NCBI GenBank assembly: GCA_902615025.1
Contig: CACMNV010000009.1
Coordinates: 1 to 44,857, forward strand
DNA length: 44,857 bases
Reading direction: 5' to 3'
DNA from: an uncultured SAR116 cluster alpha proteobacterium
Lineage (GTDB): Bacteria; Pseudomonadota; Alphaproteobacteria; Puniceispirillales; Marisalimonadaceae
Below the pieces are notes generated by a model, which was not told where the DNA came from, made no database searches, and worked only from the letters and a program-made list of their open reading frames with translations. Position 1 is the stretch's first letter. Each line of letters starts with the position of its first letter. Made by a program: the position numbers and the translations under genes. Of this stretch, positions 25,359 to 33,790 are shown piece after piece.

Positions 25359-26588
25359 TTATAAAAAACCTTTTTCTTTTGCAGCTGCACGATATGCATC
25401 CTCTATATCAGACAAAGTTTTTTTAGCGTTTTCCTTACCTTGCATAAAATCTGCAATTTCTGCACCTATAGCTGAATGCATTAAACCAGCATACGGAAGC
25501 ATTGGATAAGGTGTTGTATTCATTTTTGCTGCAGCAAAAACACCTCTAGCAGCATCTGTTGGGGTGTATCCATCTAAAAGCCAAACAGCTTGCTTTCTAA
25601 CTTTATCATCCTTAATTATAGACGGGTCAATTGCATTCATCATAGCAATAAAAGTAGCTTCAGCTTCAGCGTCACTTATTTTTTTAGCAACGGTCCAACC
25701 ATCCCAAAAAAGTGTAGATGCTGGAATATCACCACCACCAACAGTCATTGGACCAGCTATATCCATACCTTTTTTAACCGCATCAGAAACTCCGTCTGCA
25801 TCAGTCAGTGTGGCAGCTCTACTTCCCCACATGTTCATCAAGATAACGTTACCAGCTCTGAATTCTGCATTTGTAGCGTTACTATCATGAGTTAAAAAAT
25901 CTGGGTTCATATATTCAGATAAAGATTTCATCATGTTTAATGCTTTTTTACCAGCATCAGACTTTACGTTTGGTTCAGGTGTATTACCTTTGAAATGTTT
26001 TCCACCATATCCAATAAACATATTATTAAATTCTTGTGCTAAATTCCAACCTGCTTTGTAGGCTCCACCTATTGGATTTTTCGCAAGACCAGATGTACGT
26101 ATTTTTTTTGCAGCTGATAACATTTCTTCATATGTTTTAGGCACAGAAATGTTAAGTTTCTCTAAAATATCTTTTCTGTAAACTAAATGTTGAGCGTTAG
26201 CCATGAAAGCAACTGCCATAACTTTATCATTAATTGTGATAAGTTGATTTTTCTTAAGTTTTGAGCCGTGTTTTTTTACTAAATCGTCTAAGGGTCTAAT
26301 TAAATCGTTGTTTAAAAGTGCAACAATGGATGTGTTTGCTACTATAGCAGATGTATATTCCGCTGGTTCACTACTCATTCCAGCTACATTAATTTTTTGA
26401 TGGTCAGCTGTTAGGTTTGTTTTAACTTCAGCACCCTTACATTTTTTTGCACCTGCACCAACTGTTTGTATAGCTGGAAATTCGTTTCCAACAACACTCA
26501 CTCTTGCTTTAATTTCGCAGGCAAAAGAATTTTTTATTAAAAAAAACAGAAAACTTGTTATCAAAAAAGTGTACTTTATTAAATTCAT
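25359..26588 (-). CDS. ABC transporter extracellular solute-binding protein (family 1, carbohydrate type)
   Basis: A 409-residue periplasmic binding protein. The Sec signal peptide is residues 1-23 (hydrophobic core ending NSFA), leaving Cys24 at or near the mature N-terminus, and a second cysteine near residue 49 (GAKKCKG) could form a disulfide with it. SBP_bac_1 features are the segment HLVYRKDILEKLNISVPKTYEEM and a middle domain with NMWGSRAATLTD. A GGAG ribosome site precedes ATG 26588. It is third in its operon, behind the HAD protein and the ATPase. The ligand is not deducible; a sugar, sugar alcohol or glycerol-type compound is usual for this family. Confidence 0.88.
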   Translation of the reverse strand: MNLIKYTFLITSFLFFLIKNSFACEIKARVSVVGNEFPAIQTVGAGAKKCKGAEVKTNLTADHQKINVAGMSSEPAEYTSAIVANTSIVALLNNDLIRPLDDLVKKHGSKLKKNQLITINDKVMAVAFMANAQHLVYRKDILEKLNISVPKTYEEMLSAAKKIRTSGLAKNPIGGAYKAGWNLAQEFNNMFIGYGGKHFKGNTPEPNVKSDAGKKALNMMKSLSEYMNPDFLTHDSNATNAEFRAGNVILMNMWGSRAATLTDADGVSDAVKKGMDIAGPMTVGGGDIPASTLFWDGWTVAKKISDAEAEATFIAMMNAIDPSIIKDDKVRKQAVWLLDGYTPTDAARGVFAAAKMNTTPYPMLPYAGLMHSAIGAEIADFMQGKENAKKTLSDIEDAYRAAAKEKGFL

Positions 26589-26605
26589 ATTTTACTCCAA
26601 TCTAT

Positions 26606-27646
26606 CTATAAATGAATTCCTGTTTTTGTATCAAAAAAATGACATAAATTATTTGGTATTTTTACTGATACAATTTCACCAATTTTTGCGGAAAAATTAT
26701 TAGAGGTTTTTATATGTAATAAATTATTTTTAATATTTAGTGTTACTATCGTACTATCCCCTAACAGTTCTATCGAATAAATTGGTCCAGTAAAATTACC
26801 TGTTTTTTCAATACTAGCATCTTCAGCCCTAAATCCAAGCGTATATTTTCCATCTTTAATACTAATTTTTGAAAATTTTAGATCTTGAGAGATTGATATT
26901 TTATTTCTAATAGAAATTGGAATTAAATTCATGGGAGGACTTCCGATAAAAGAAGCAACAAATGTATTAAAAGGTCTGTTATATATTTCTTTTGGTGATC
27001 CAATTTGTTGTATTTTTCCATTGTTCATTACGACAACACGGTCTGCTAATGTCATTGCTTCAACTTGGTCGTGCGTTACGTAAATAGTTGTAATTTTAAG
27101 TTTGTTTTGTAGATGTTTTATTTGGGCTCTTGTAGAAACTCTCAATTTTGCATCTAAGTTTGACAAAGGTTCATCCATTAAAAATATGTTTGGATTTCTC
27201 ACTAAAGCTCTAGCAAGTGCAACTCTTTGTTTTTGTCCACCAGATAATTCTGCCGGTTTTCTTTTTAAAAATTTTTCCAATTCTACCATTTTTACAGCTC
27301 GCATAACCATTTTTTCGTGGAGTGATTTTTTTATTTTTCTAATTTTAAGAGGAAATCTTATATTTTCAAAAACACTCATGTTTGGATATAAACCATATGA
27401 TTGAAAAACCATAGATACGTCTCTGTCTTTCGGTTCAAGATCATTAACTATAATATCATCAATTCTTATAGTCCCCGAAGACAACTCTTCTAGTCCAGCA
27501 ATCATTCTCATAGTTGTTGTTTTTCCACATCCAGACGGTCCTAATAGAACTAAAAATTCTTCATCCTCTATAGTTAAATTAAAATCATCAACTGCCTTAA
27601 AATCTCCCCATGACTTGGAAACATTTTCTAATTTGACTACAGCCAT
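26606..27646 (-). CDS. ABC transporter ATP-binding protein, MalK/UgpC type
   Basis: A 346-residue ATPase driving the neighbouring permeases. The Walker A GPSGCGKTTT is at residues 36-45, the Q-loop is in VFQSYGLYPNMSV, the signature is LSGGQKQRVALARAL, Walker B is FLMDEPLSNLDAKLR and the switch His is in VTHDQVEAMTLADR. The C-terminal TOBE/OB domain of the MalK group covers about 235-346 and includes LGFRAED. It starts one base after the HAD gene stop and is followed by the binding-protein gene after 17 bases. Confidence 0.95.
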   Translation of the reverse strand: MAVVKLENVSKSWGDFKAVDDFNLTIEDEEFLVLLGPSGCGKTTTMRMIAGLEELSSGTIRIDDIIVNDLEPKDRDVSMVFQSYGLYPNMSVFENIRFPLKIRKIKKSLHEKMVMRAVKMVELEKFLKRKPAELSGGQKQRVALARALVRNPNIFLMDEPLSNLDAKLRVSTRAQIKHLQNKLKITTIYVTHDQVEAMTLADRVVVMNNGKIQQIGSPKEIYNRPFNTFVASFIGSPPMNLIPISIRNKISISQDLKFSKISIKDGKYTLGFRAEDASIEKTGNFTGPIYSIELLGDSTIVTLNIKNNLLHIKTSNNFSAKIGEIVSVKIPNNLCHFFDTKTGIHL

Positions 27647-27647
27647 C

Positions 27648-28307
27648 TTAAATTTGTTTTACTTCGAAAAAATTTTTAACATCTTCAAAAATTTTGTATG
27701 AAGATGAAATGTTGTTTTTATTTACTGAATATTCGCCAGGAAATAAAATAGTTTTAATATTGGCTTTTTTTGATGAAGTGTAACTAACAGTAGTATCTTC
27801 AATTGTAATTGAATTATTTTTTGTAACGTTGAGATTGTTTATTGCAAAATTATATATGTCTGGATTAGGTTTCTTTTTAGAACAATTTTTTTCATGTGTA
27901 ATGAGTTCAAAGTTATTAAAATCAATATATCTCGATAAACTATCCTTGATAATATCAATAGTTTCTTTGCTAGTTGTTGTAATAAATCCAAGCTTAATAT
28001 TATTTATATTAGCATAATTGATAATGTCTAAAACACCTTCCCTCGGTTTCACTGCGTTGGTAGAATATTCTCTAAAATATTTAATTTTAAGATCATATAT
28101 TTTTTTTACTTCATTATCTTTAAGCTTTGATTTTGAGTATTCTTTAATCCTTTGAATTCCACCTGGCTTTTGAATCATATTGATATAATTCCCAATATTC
28201 CAGTACCAATTTAATCCAAATTCTTTGAAAGCACTATTAAATGCTTTACGTTGAATTTCAGATGTTTCGACCAAAGTTCCTATAGAGCCAAAAAAAATTG
28301 CCTGCAT
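27648..28307 (-). CDS. HAD-superfamily (CbbY/phosphatase-like) protein lacking the motif I aspartates
   Basis: A 219-residue HAD-fold protein with an alpha-helical cap. Motif I, normally F-D-x-D-G-T-L, reads FGSIGTL (residues 6-12), so both the nucleophile and the acid/base Asp are replaced by Gly7 and Ile9. Motif II (ITTTSK), the motif III lysine (KKPNPD) and motif IV (TIEDTTVSY) look intact. From memory, alphaproteobacterial relatives share the FGSIGT sequence, so this is likely a conserved variant rather than decay. AGGAA precedes ATG 28307. It is the first gene of the transporter operon, which suggests a role linked to the transported sugar phosphate, perhaps regulatory or ligand-binding and not phosphatase. 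Confidence 0.82.
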   Translation of the reverse strand: MQAIFFGSIGTLVETSEIQRKAFNSAFKEFGLNWYWNIGNYINMIQKPGGIQRIKEYSKSKLKDNEVKKIYDLKIKYFREYSTNAVKPREGVLDIINYANINNIKLGFITTTSKETIDIIKDSLSRYIDFNNFELITHEKNCSKKKPNPDIYNFAINNLNVTKNNSITIEDTTVSYTSSKKANIKTILFPGEYSVNKNNISSSYKIFEDVKNFFEVKQI

Positions 28308-28563
28308 ATTTTTCCTACCAACACCTCTAATAATATTAATAACCTAATATAAAAATAATATTTATTAAAATTTTTTTTGCTAAAAGAATTCATTAAAACT
28401 TATCATTGTCATACATTATTTTATGGTAATAATAAAATTATTATCTAGATTAACCTTTTTAACGAGAAAATGTATAATTAAAATTAATAAACATGTAAAA
28501 TAATCTTGAAATTAATGTTAAATAAATTTTTAAAATTTTAAAAGACAATTAACGGAGAATTTT

Positions 28564-30039
28564 GTGAAGACATATAATCATTTTGTAAATGGAAAAGAAA
28601 TGGAACCTAGTAGTGGAAAATATTTTGATACTGAAAATCCATATACTTGTCAAAATTGGGCAAAAGTTGCTAAAGGAAATGCTTATGATGTCGATATTGC
28701 AGTAAATGTTGCAAAGGAAGCTTTTGAAAATAATTGGTCTAAAACAAAACCTACAGAAAGAGGTAAACTACTTGTAAAACTTGCAGAACTTGTTGAAAGA
28801 GATGCTCAAAAACTTGGCGAAATAGAGGTTAAAGATAATGGTAAGTTGATTGCTGAAATGGGAGCACAAACAAAATATCTCGCGGAATGGTACAGGTATT
28901 TTGGTGGTCTTGCAGACAAAGTTGAAGGTTCTGTGCTTCCTTCAGACAAACCTGGAATTTTTAATTATACAAAGTATGAACCATTTGGAGTTGTAGGAAT
29001 GATTACAGCTTGGAACTCTCCATTACTTCTTTTATCTTGGAAGCTTGCTCCAGCGTTAGCTGCTGGAAATACTGCAGTAATAAAACCATCAGAATTCACA
29101 TCAGCATCAACTTTAGAATTTATGAAATTAGTTTCAGAGGCAGGTTTCCCAAATGGTGTTGTAAACTGTGTCACAGGAATGGGTATTGATGTTGGTCAGC
29201 CACTTGTTGAACATAAAAATGTATCAAAGATTGCATTTACTGGCTCTGATGTTTCAGGTCAGAAAATATATGAAACTGCAGCAAAAAAAATAATGCCTGT
29301 TTCATTGGAACTAGGAGGAAAGTCACCAAATATTGTTTTTGAAGATGCAGATTTTGAAGCTGCTATAATGGGAGTTATTTCAGGCATATTTGCCGCAACA
29401 GGTCAAACATGTATTGCAGGATCTCGTTTATTAGTGGAAGAAACGATTTACGAAAAATTTGTTGAAAGACTTGTTGAGGTCGCAAGCGAAGCAAAAATAG
29501 GAGATCCAATGTCCTTTGATACACATGTAGGACCTGTAACAACTCAACCACAATTTGAAAAGATTATGAATTATATAGATATTGCAAAATCAGAAGGTGC
29601 AAAATGTATACTAGGTGGAAATGCTTATTTTAGTAAAGACATAAAAGGAAACAGATTTGTAGAGCCAACAATTTTTACAGATGTAAAAAACGAAATGAGG
29701 ATTGCTCAAGAAGAAGTTTTTGGGCCTATATTATCTATCATTAAGTTTAAGAACGAAGAAGAAGCAATAAAAGTAGGTAATGATGTAATATTTGGTTTAG
29801 CCGCAGGCGTTTGGACTAATGATATTGGAAGAGCTTTAAGAATGTCTGATAGTTTAAGAGCGGGAACAGTATGGGTTAATACTTATAGAGCTGTAAGCTT
29901 CATGTCACCATTCGGGGGCTATAAACGATCAGGAAGAGGTAGAGAGAGTGGTCAAGAATCTATAAAAGAATTTTTGCAAACAAAATCAGTTTGGATAGCC
30001 GAGCAAACATCTGTTTCAAATCCATTTATTATAAGATAA
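28564..30039 (+). CDS. NAD(P)-dependent aldehyde dehydrogenase
   Basis: A 491-residue ALDH-superfamily enzyme oxidising an aldehyde to a carboxylate. Marks are the segment PFGVVGMITAWNSPLLLLSWKLAP, VIKPSEFT with the NAD-binding lysine, AFTGSDVSGQ, the catalytic glutamate in SLELGGKSPNIVF and the catalytic cysteine in GQTCIAGSRL. The start is GTG 28564 with ACGGAGAA upstream (28552-28559). It is divergent from the transporter operon across 256 bases. It resembles betaine- or gamma-guanidinobutyraldehyde-type dehydrogenases, but the substrate is not certain. Confidence 0.93.
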   Translation: MKTYNHFVNGKEMEPSSGKYFDTENPYTCQNWAKVAKGNAYDVDIAVNVAKEAFENNWSKTKPTERGKLLVKLAELVERDAQKLGEIEVKDNGKLIAEMGAQTKYLAEWYRYFGGLADKVEGSVLPSDKPGIFNYTKYEPFGVVGMITAWNSPLLLLSWKLAPALAAGNTAVIKPSEFTSASTLEFMKLVSEAGFPNGVVNCVTGMGIDVGQPLVEHKNVSKIAFTGSDVSGQKIYETAAKKIMPVSLELGGKSPNIVFEDADFEAAIMGVISGIFAATGQTCIAGSRLLVEETIYEKFVERLVEVASEAKIGDPMSFDTHVGPVTTQPQFEKIMNYIDIAKSEGAKCILGGNAYFSKDIKGNRFVEPTIFTDVKNEMRIAQEEVFGPILSIIKFKNEEEAIKVGNDVIFGLAAGVWTNDIGRALRMSDSLRAGTVWVNTYRAVSFMSPFGGYKRSGRGRESGQESIKEFLQTKSVWIAEQTSVSNPFIIR

Positions 30040-30196
30040 TTCCAAAAACTTCAAAAAAAATGTAAGTAGTTTAAACGATCAAGATTGAATAACGAGGAAG
30101 TTGTCTCTGCCATTAAGGTACCAAGCTTATAAAAAGACACAGAAAAACGTGGAAATATTTTGATTACAAAGATTTTAGTTTTGGTATTATTTAAAG

Positions 30197-30760
30197 ATGA
30201 AAAAAGTATTCATAAGTATTATAATATTCCCTTTTTTAGGAATAATCGCTTACTTGTTTTCAGCTCTTTATTCAACGCATCAAATTCATAAAGGGATTTA
30301 TTATAATGATAAGGCACTTCTCAAAGAATATATTGAATGGGAGCAGTTAAGAGAAAACCTTAAAAATTATTTAAATATAAATTTACTCAAGGAAACTCAA
30401 AAAGATGAAGATTTCAAAAATTTGGGTGGTTTAGGTGTTTTGATTACAGGTTTTGCATCAAAAATCGTAGATAGTATTCTAGATACATACGTTAATTCTG
30501 AGGGTTTAAGTGTGTTGTTACAAGAAAACCAGATGGCAAGAAAATTACCCAAACCTGACTTTAATACATTATTAGGTGGAATTAAAATTATGGAGTTTAA
30601 AAATCACAGTTCTTTTAAAATAAAGCATAATGTAGATAAACAAGAAATATCTTTATTATTTCAGCGAATAGGAATTGATTGGAAAATTACTCAAATAGAG
30701 TTGCCAGAGGATTTGTTAAATGAATTTAAAAAATCTAACCTAAATAAAATAAAAAATTAA
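30197..30760 (+). CDS. DUF2939-like membrane-anchored protein
   Basis: A 187-residue protein with one N-terminal membrane helix (3-24) and a soluble domain outside. The sequence just after the helix, STHQIHKGIYYNDKALLKEYIEWEQLRENLKNYL, matches the DUF2939 pattern of a Y-x-x-x-Q-x-x-x-A-x-x-x-x-D start with a conserved D/E-W-x-x-x-R segment. The family has no known function. It precedes the MDR gene by 19 bases and may be co-transcribed with it. No strong ribosome site is seen before ATG 30197; the 157-base spacer upstream is discussed under findings. Confidence 0.72.
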   Translation: MKKVFISIIIFPFLGIIAYLFSALYSTHQIHKGIYYNDKALLKEYIEWEQLRENLKNYLNINLLKETQKDEDFKNLGGLGVLITGFASKIVDSILDTYVNSEGLSVLLQENQMARKLPKPDFNTLLGGIKIMEFKNHSSFKIKHNVDKQEISLLFQRIGIDWKITQIELPEDLLNEFKKSNLNKIKN

Positions 30761-30779
30761 TTGTGATATAGGAGTGTTT

Positions 30780-31763
30780 ATGAAAGCAGTTATTTTGTCA
30801 AAATCAGGAAATGGTGTTGAAATTTCAGATATTTCAAAACCATCACCTAGTCCACAGCAAATTTTGGTTAAGGTAAAATCCTGTGGTTTAAACAGATCTG
30901 ATTTGCTTGAAACCCAAGGTCAATCTTTTGGTCATACTGGTGGTGATACAAAGGTAATTGGGGGAGAGTTTGCTGGTATAATTGAAGAATTAGGTTCTGA
31001 AGTTTCTGGTTTGTCTATTGGACAAGCTGTAATGTGTAGAGGTGGTTCAGGTTGGGCAGAATATGCTTTAGCACACTTCAAAAGAGCAGTCCCATTTGAT
31101 ACTAATAAACTTTCTTGGGAACAAGCATGTACAATTCATGGGAATCTGCAGACTATGCATGATGCAATTGTAACCAATGGACAATTTTCTAAAGGTCAAA
31201 CAATTTTCATCCAAGGCGCAAGCAGTGGTGTAGGAATAATTGGTCTTCAAATAGCAAAATCACTAGGCGCTAGTTTAATTTTAGGTTCTTCTACAAATAA
31301 TGAAAGACGCTCCAAACTAAAAGAATATGGTGCAACACACACAATAGACACAAGTAAAGAAGATTGGTTGCAAAAGGTTTTAGAAATAACCGAAGGGAAA
31401 GGTGTTGATGTTTTAATTGATATGCTTTCAGGTGATTATGTAAATCAAAATATGGAGGCAACAAAGATTAATGGATATTTAATAAATATTGGTAGATTAG
31501 CAGGTATGAGTTCTAATTTTGATTATGATCTCCACGCCAAGAGGCGGTTACATTATATAGGCACAACAGGTCGTACTAGAAGTATTGATGAAAATGTAGA
31601 AGTTTTAAGAAGAACTGTAGATGATTTATCTAAATTTGTAGACAGTGGTGAAATAAAACATGTAATTCATAAAGTTTTTAAATTAGAGAAAGCTAATGAA
31701 GCTCTAAATATTATGAATGAAAACAAACACTTTGGAAAACTAGTTCTTTTAATAGACAATTAA
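30780..31763 (+). CDS. Zinc-independent MDR oxidoreductase (quinone oxidoreductase-like)
   Basis: A 327-residue medium-chain dehydrogenase/reductase of the QOR/PIG3 group, which reduces quinones or enones with NADPH. The N-terminal GroES-like domain includes VKSCGLNRSDLLETQG and GGEFAGIIEELG, and the Rossmann domain has GASSGVGIIGLQIAK. Structural-zinc cysteines are absent. The start is ATG 30780 with GGAG at 30771-30774; a GTG at 30774 in the same frame overlaps that ribosome site and is rejected. Confidence 0.88.
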   Translation: MKAVILSKSGNGVEISDISKPSPSPQQILVKVKSCGLNRSDLLETQGQSFGHTGGDTKVIGGEFAGIIEELGSEVSGLSIGQAVMCRGGSGWAEYALAHFKRAVPFDTNKLSWEQACTIHGNLQTMHDAIVTNGQFSKGQTIFIQGASSGVGIIGLQIAKSLGASLILGSSTNNERRSKLKEYGATHTIDTSKEDWLQKVLEITEGKGVDVLIDMLSGDYVNQNMEATKINGYLINIGRLAGMSSNFDYDLHAKRRLHYIGTTGRTRSIDENVEVLRRTVDDLSKFVDSGEIKHVIHKVFKLEKANEALNIMNENKHFGKLVLLIDN

Positions 31764-31949
31764 ATATAGAAATCCATCGCTAAATTATTAATATAGACTA
31801 AATTGTAAACTGTAAATTATAAGACTATAAAATCTTACTAAATCATATAATTAAAATGGAATAACAATGTCTAATATTTATTTCAAAAATTCACAAAAAT
31901 ATATTTTTCTTTAACAATTATGTAATATTTAGCATTTATATAATTAACT

Positions 31950-32141
31950 ATGTTTAATTCTCAAAAATATATTGAATTTCAGAGAACTAAAATTGGAGAT
32001 GCAGTTCTAGATAATATGGCTAAATCTGTTGAATGGACTAAAGATCAATTAATAGCAGAAATCAGACACAATCCTAAACTAAGAAAAAATTATCTTGAAC
32101 AATTAAAAAAAGCTTATAATTTATCAACCTCCTACCGATAA
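31950..32141 (+). CDS. Small hypothetical protein
   Basis: A 63-residue, helix-rich, charged protein (DAVLDNMAKSVEWTKDQLI then NPKLRKNYLEQLKKAY). No membrane segment or known motif is visible. There is no clear Shine-Dalgarno before ATG 31950, and the 186-base spacer upstream contains only AT-rich sequence. It is likely a real small gene because of its balanced protein-like composition, but it could be spurious. Confidence 0.5.
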   Translation: MFNSQKYIEFQRTKIGDAVLDNMAKSVEWTKDQLIAEIRHNPKLRKNYLEQLKKAYNLSTSYR

Positions 32142-32149
32142 TAAAGTTT

Positions 32150-32863
32150 TTAATTATTTGAGATAACTGCTACCGCTCTGATTGGGCTACCTGTACCGCC
32201 TCTAATTCTTAAAGGCAGGCCAATAAATTTAAACCTCCCTTTTCCAATTAATTTATCTAGATTTGCTAAACCTTCAATGTGTGTAAAACCCATATCTCTA
32301 CAAACGTTATGAACTTCAAAATTATTTTTCCCCGGAGTTCCTGGACTTACTGCTTCAACACCAAAACTTGTTATACCTTTATTTCCAAGCCACTCTGCAG
32401 ATTCTTTTGTTAAGCCTGGGAAATCAGTTAAAAATTTTTCTGTTCCATAAGTTCTGTCATAATGAGCCATATATAATAAAACTGTATCTTTAGGTCTAAT
32501 TTCTAAATTATCTTTACTCAGTGCATTCTCTAAATCTTCAATAGATATATTTGATTTTAAGGGTTTATGAGATAAATCAAGACAGATCCCATCTGTATAA
32601 AAATTTTCAAGTGACATTTGATCAATTGATTGAGCATCAGGGTTTGGATCAAAATGACTAAATGCATCTACATGTGTTCCTGTATGCTCCCCCATAGACA
32701 TGTACATAGATGCACATGAGAACTTCACCCCTTCTGCCTCTCTGATAGTCTTATGTGTTTGATAATCTGATAAAACCATAGGTGGATGATTTGGAAGTGT
32801 TGGACATTTTTGATAAATATCTACAGATAAATCAATTAAAGTTTCATTCAATTTGTTCTCCAT
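32150..32863 (-). CDS. Cyclase family protein (kynurenine formamidase-like metal hydrolase)
   Basis: A 237-residue metal-dependent hydrolase of the cyclase/KynB family. The signature HTGTHVDAFSHF (an H-x-G-T-H-x-D-x-x-x-H form) supplies the metal ligands, and a C-terminal IGLPLRIRGGTGSPIRAVA matches the family ending (GLP..., GSP.R). The family includes arylformamidases, isatin hydrolase and related amide or lactone hydrolases. It is divergent from the DctP-like gene with only 39 bases between. No strong ribosome site precedes ATG 32863. The substrate is not known. Confidence 0.85.
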   Translation of the reverse strand: MENKLNETLIDLSVDIYQKCPTLPNHPPMVLSDYQTHKTIREAEGVKFSCASMYMSMGEHTGTHVDAFSHFDPNPDAQSIDQMSLENFYTDGICLDLSHKPLKSNISIEDLENALSKDNLEIRPKDTVLLYMAHYDRTYGTEKFLTDFPGLTKESAEWLGNKGITSFGVEAVSPGTPGKNNFEVHNVCRDMGFTHIEGLANLDKLIGKGRFKFIGLPLRIRGGTGSPIRAVAVISNN

Positions 32864-32902
32864 TTGAAATTGCTATAAAGTTATAATAACAAAGGAATTA
32901 TT

Positions 32903-33790
32903 ATGAAAAAGCTAAAAATTGCTGGTTATCAAGGTGGTGAATCTGTTCATACTCGGTCAGTAAAATTTTTTATTGACAAGATGTCTAATTATTTTGATAT
33001 AGCATTTGAGCAAGACATAACTGAAAAAGGTCAAAAAGCAGCATCTTTAATTGAAATGTCAATGAATAACGAAATTCAAATGTCATATCTATGGTCAAGT
33101 TATTATGAAAAATATATACCTGAAATTAAACTATTGGATTTACCCTTTTACTTCAAAAACAAAAATGAAGTTAAGGATTTAATTAACAAAAACTTACAAC
33201 CATATGTTTCTAATGAATTAATTAAAAAAAATAACTTAAAACTTCTCGGCTTTTGGGATAATGGATCAAGGCATATCAGCACAAATAAAAATATTATTAA
33301 AAATCAAGATTCTTGTAAAAATTTAAAAATTAGAACTACTCCAAGCCCACTTCATATAGATGTCTTTAATGAATTAGGGTTTATATCAACACCATTAGAC
33401 GTAAGAGATTTTAAAATTGCTCTAAAAAATGATGATATTGATGCACAAGAAAATCCATTAACAAACTATTGGAATTTTGGTGTTCAGCATAAACAAAAAT
33501 ATTTAACTCTATCATCGCATTTATTTGGATTTTGTTTTTTTGTAATAAATGGTACTTATTTCAATGAACTTTCCAATGATGAACAAAAATTAATAACTAA
33601 GGCATCAGAGAAAACAATAGCATATCAGTATGAGTTAGCTGAAGAAGATGATAAAAAATTAAAAGACTTGATTAGAAAAGAAAATGTTCAAATCTATGAG
33701 TTAACCCAACATGAAAAAGCAGAACTTTTAGATAAAGTTAAACATTTTCATGATGAGTTTTTTACAGAATATCCCAACATGAAATTTTAG
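32903..33790 (+). CDS. DctP-like TRAP substrate-binding protein without a signal peptide
   Basis: A 295-residue protein with the complete TRAP-family binding fold, including the hallmark carboxylate-binding segment LKIRTTPSPL (Arg144) and the signature IALKNDDIDAQENP. The mature-domain start KKLKIAGYQ comes directly after the initiator, and AAAGGAATT is a good ribosome site. An in-frame TAA at 32876-32878, nine codons upstream, leaves no room for an export signal. No DctQ or DctM membrane genes exist in the window. It may be a cytoplasmic ligand-binding protein or a transporter component made non-secreted. It converges with the alpha/beta hydrolase gene, overlapping it by four bases. Confidence 0.8.
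   Translation: MKKLKIAGYQGGESVHTRSVKFFIDKMSNYFDIAFEQDITEKGQKAASLIEMSMNNEIQMSYLWSSYYEKYIPEIKLLDLPFYFKNKNEVKDLINKNLQPYVSNELIKKNNLKLLGFWDNGSRHISTNKNIIKNQDSCKNLKIRTTPSPLHIDVFNELGFISTPLDVRDFKIALKNDDIDAQENPLTNYWNFGVQHKQKYLTLSSHLFGFCFFVINGTYFNELSNDEQKLITKASEKTIAYQYELAEEDDKKLKDLIRKENVQIYELTQHEKAELLDKVKHFHDEFFTEYPNMKF

Noticed and set aside
25564-25895. Open frames of about 100 codons opposite the binding-protein gene
   Set aside because: They are antisense to a clear SBP gene, have low-complexity serine/isoleucine-rich translations and no ribosome sites.
27102-27404. 100-codon open frame opposite the transporter ATPase gene
   Set aside because: It is fully antisense to strongly conserved ATPase motifs and has no protein-like features of its own.
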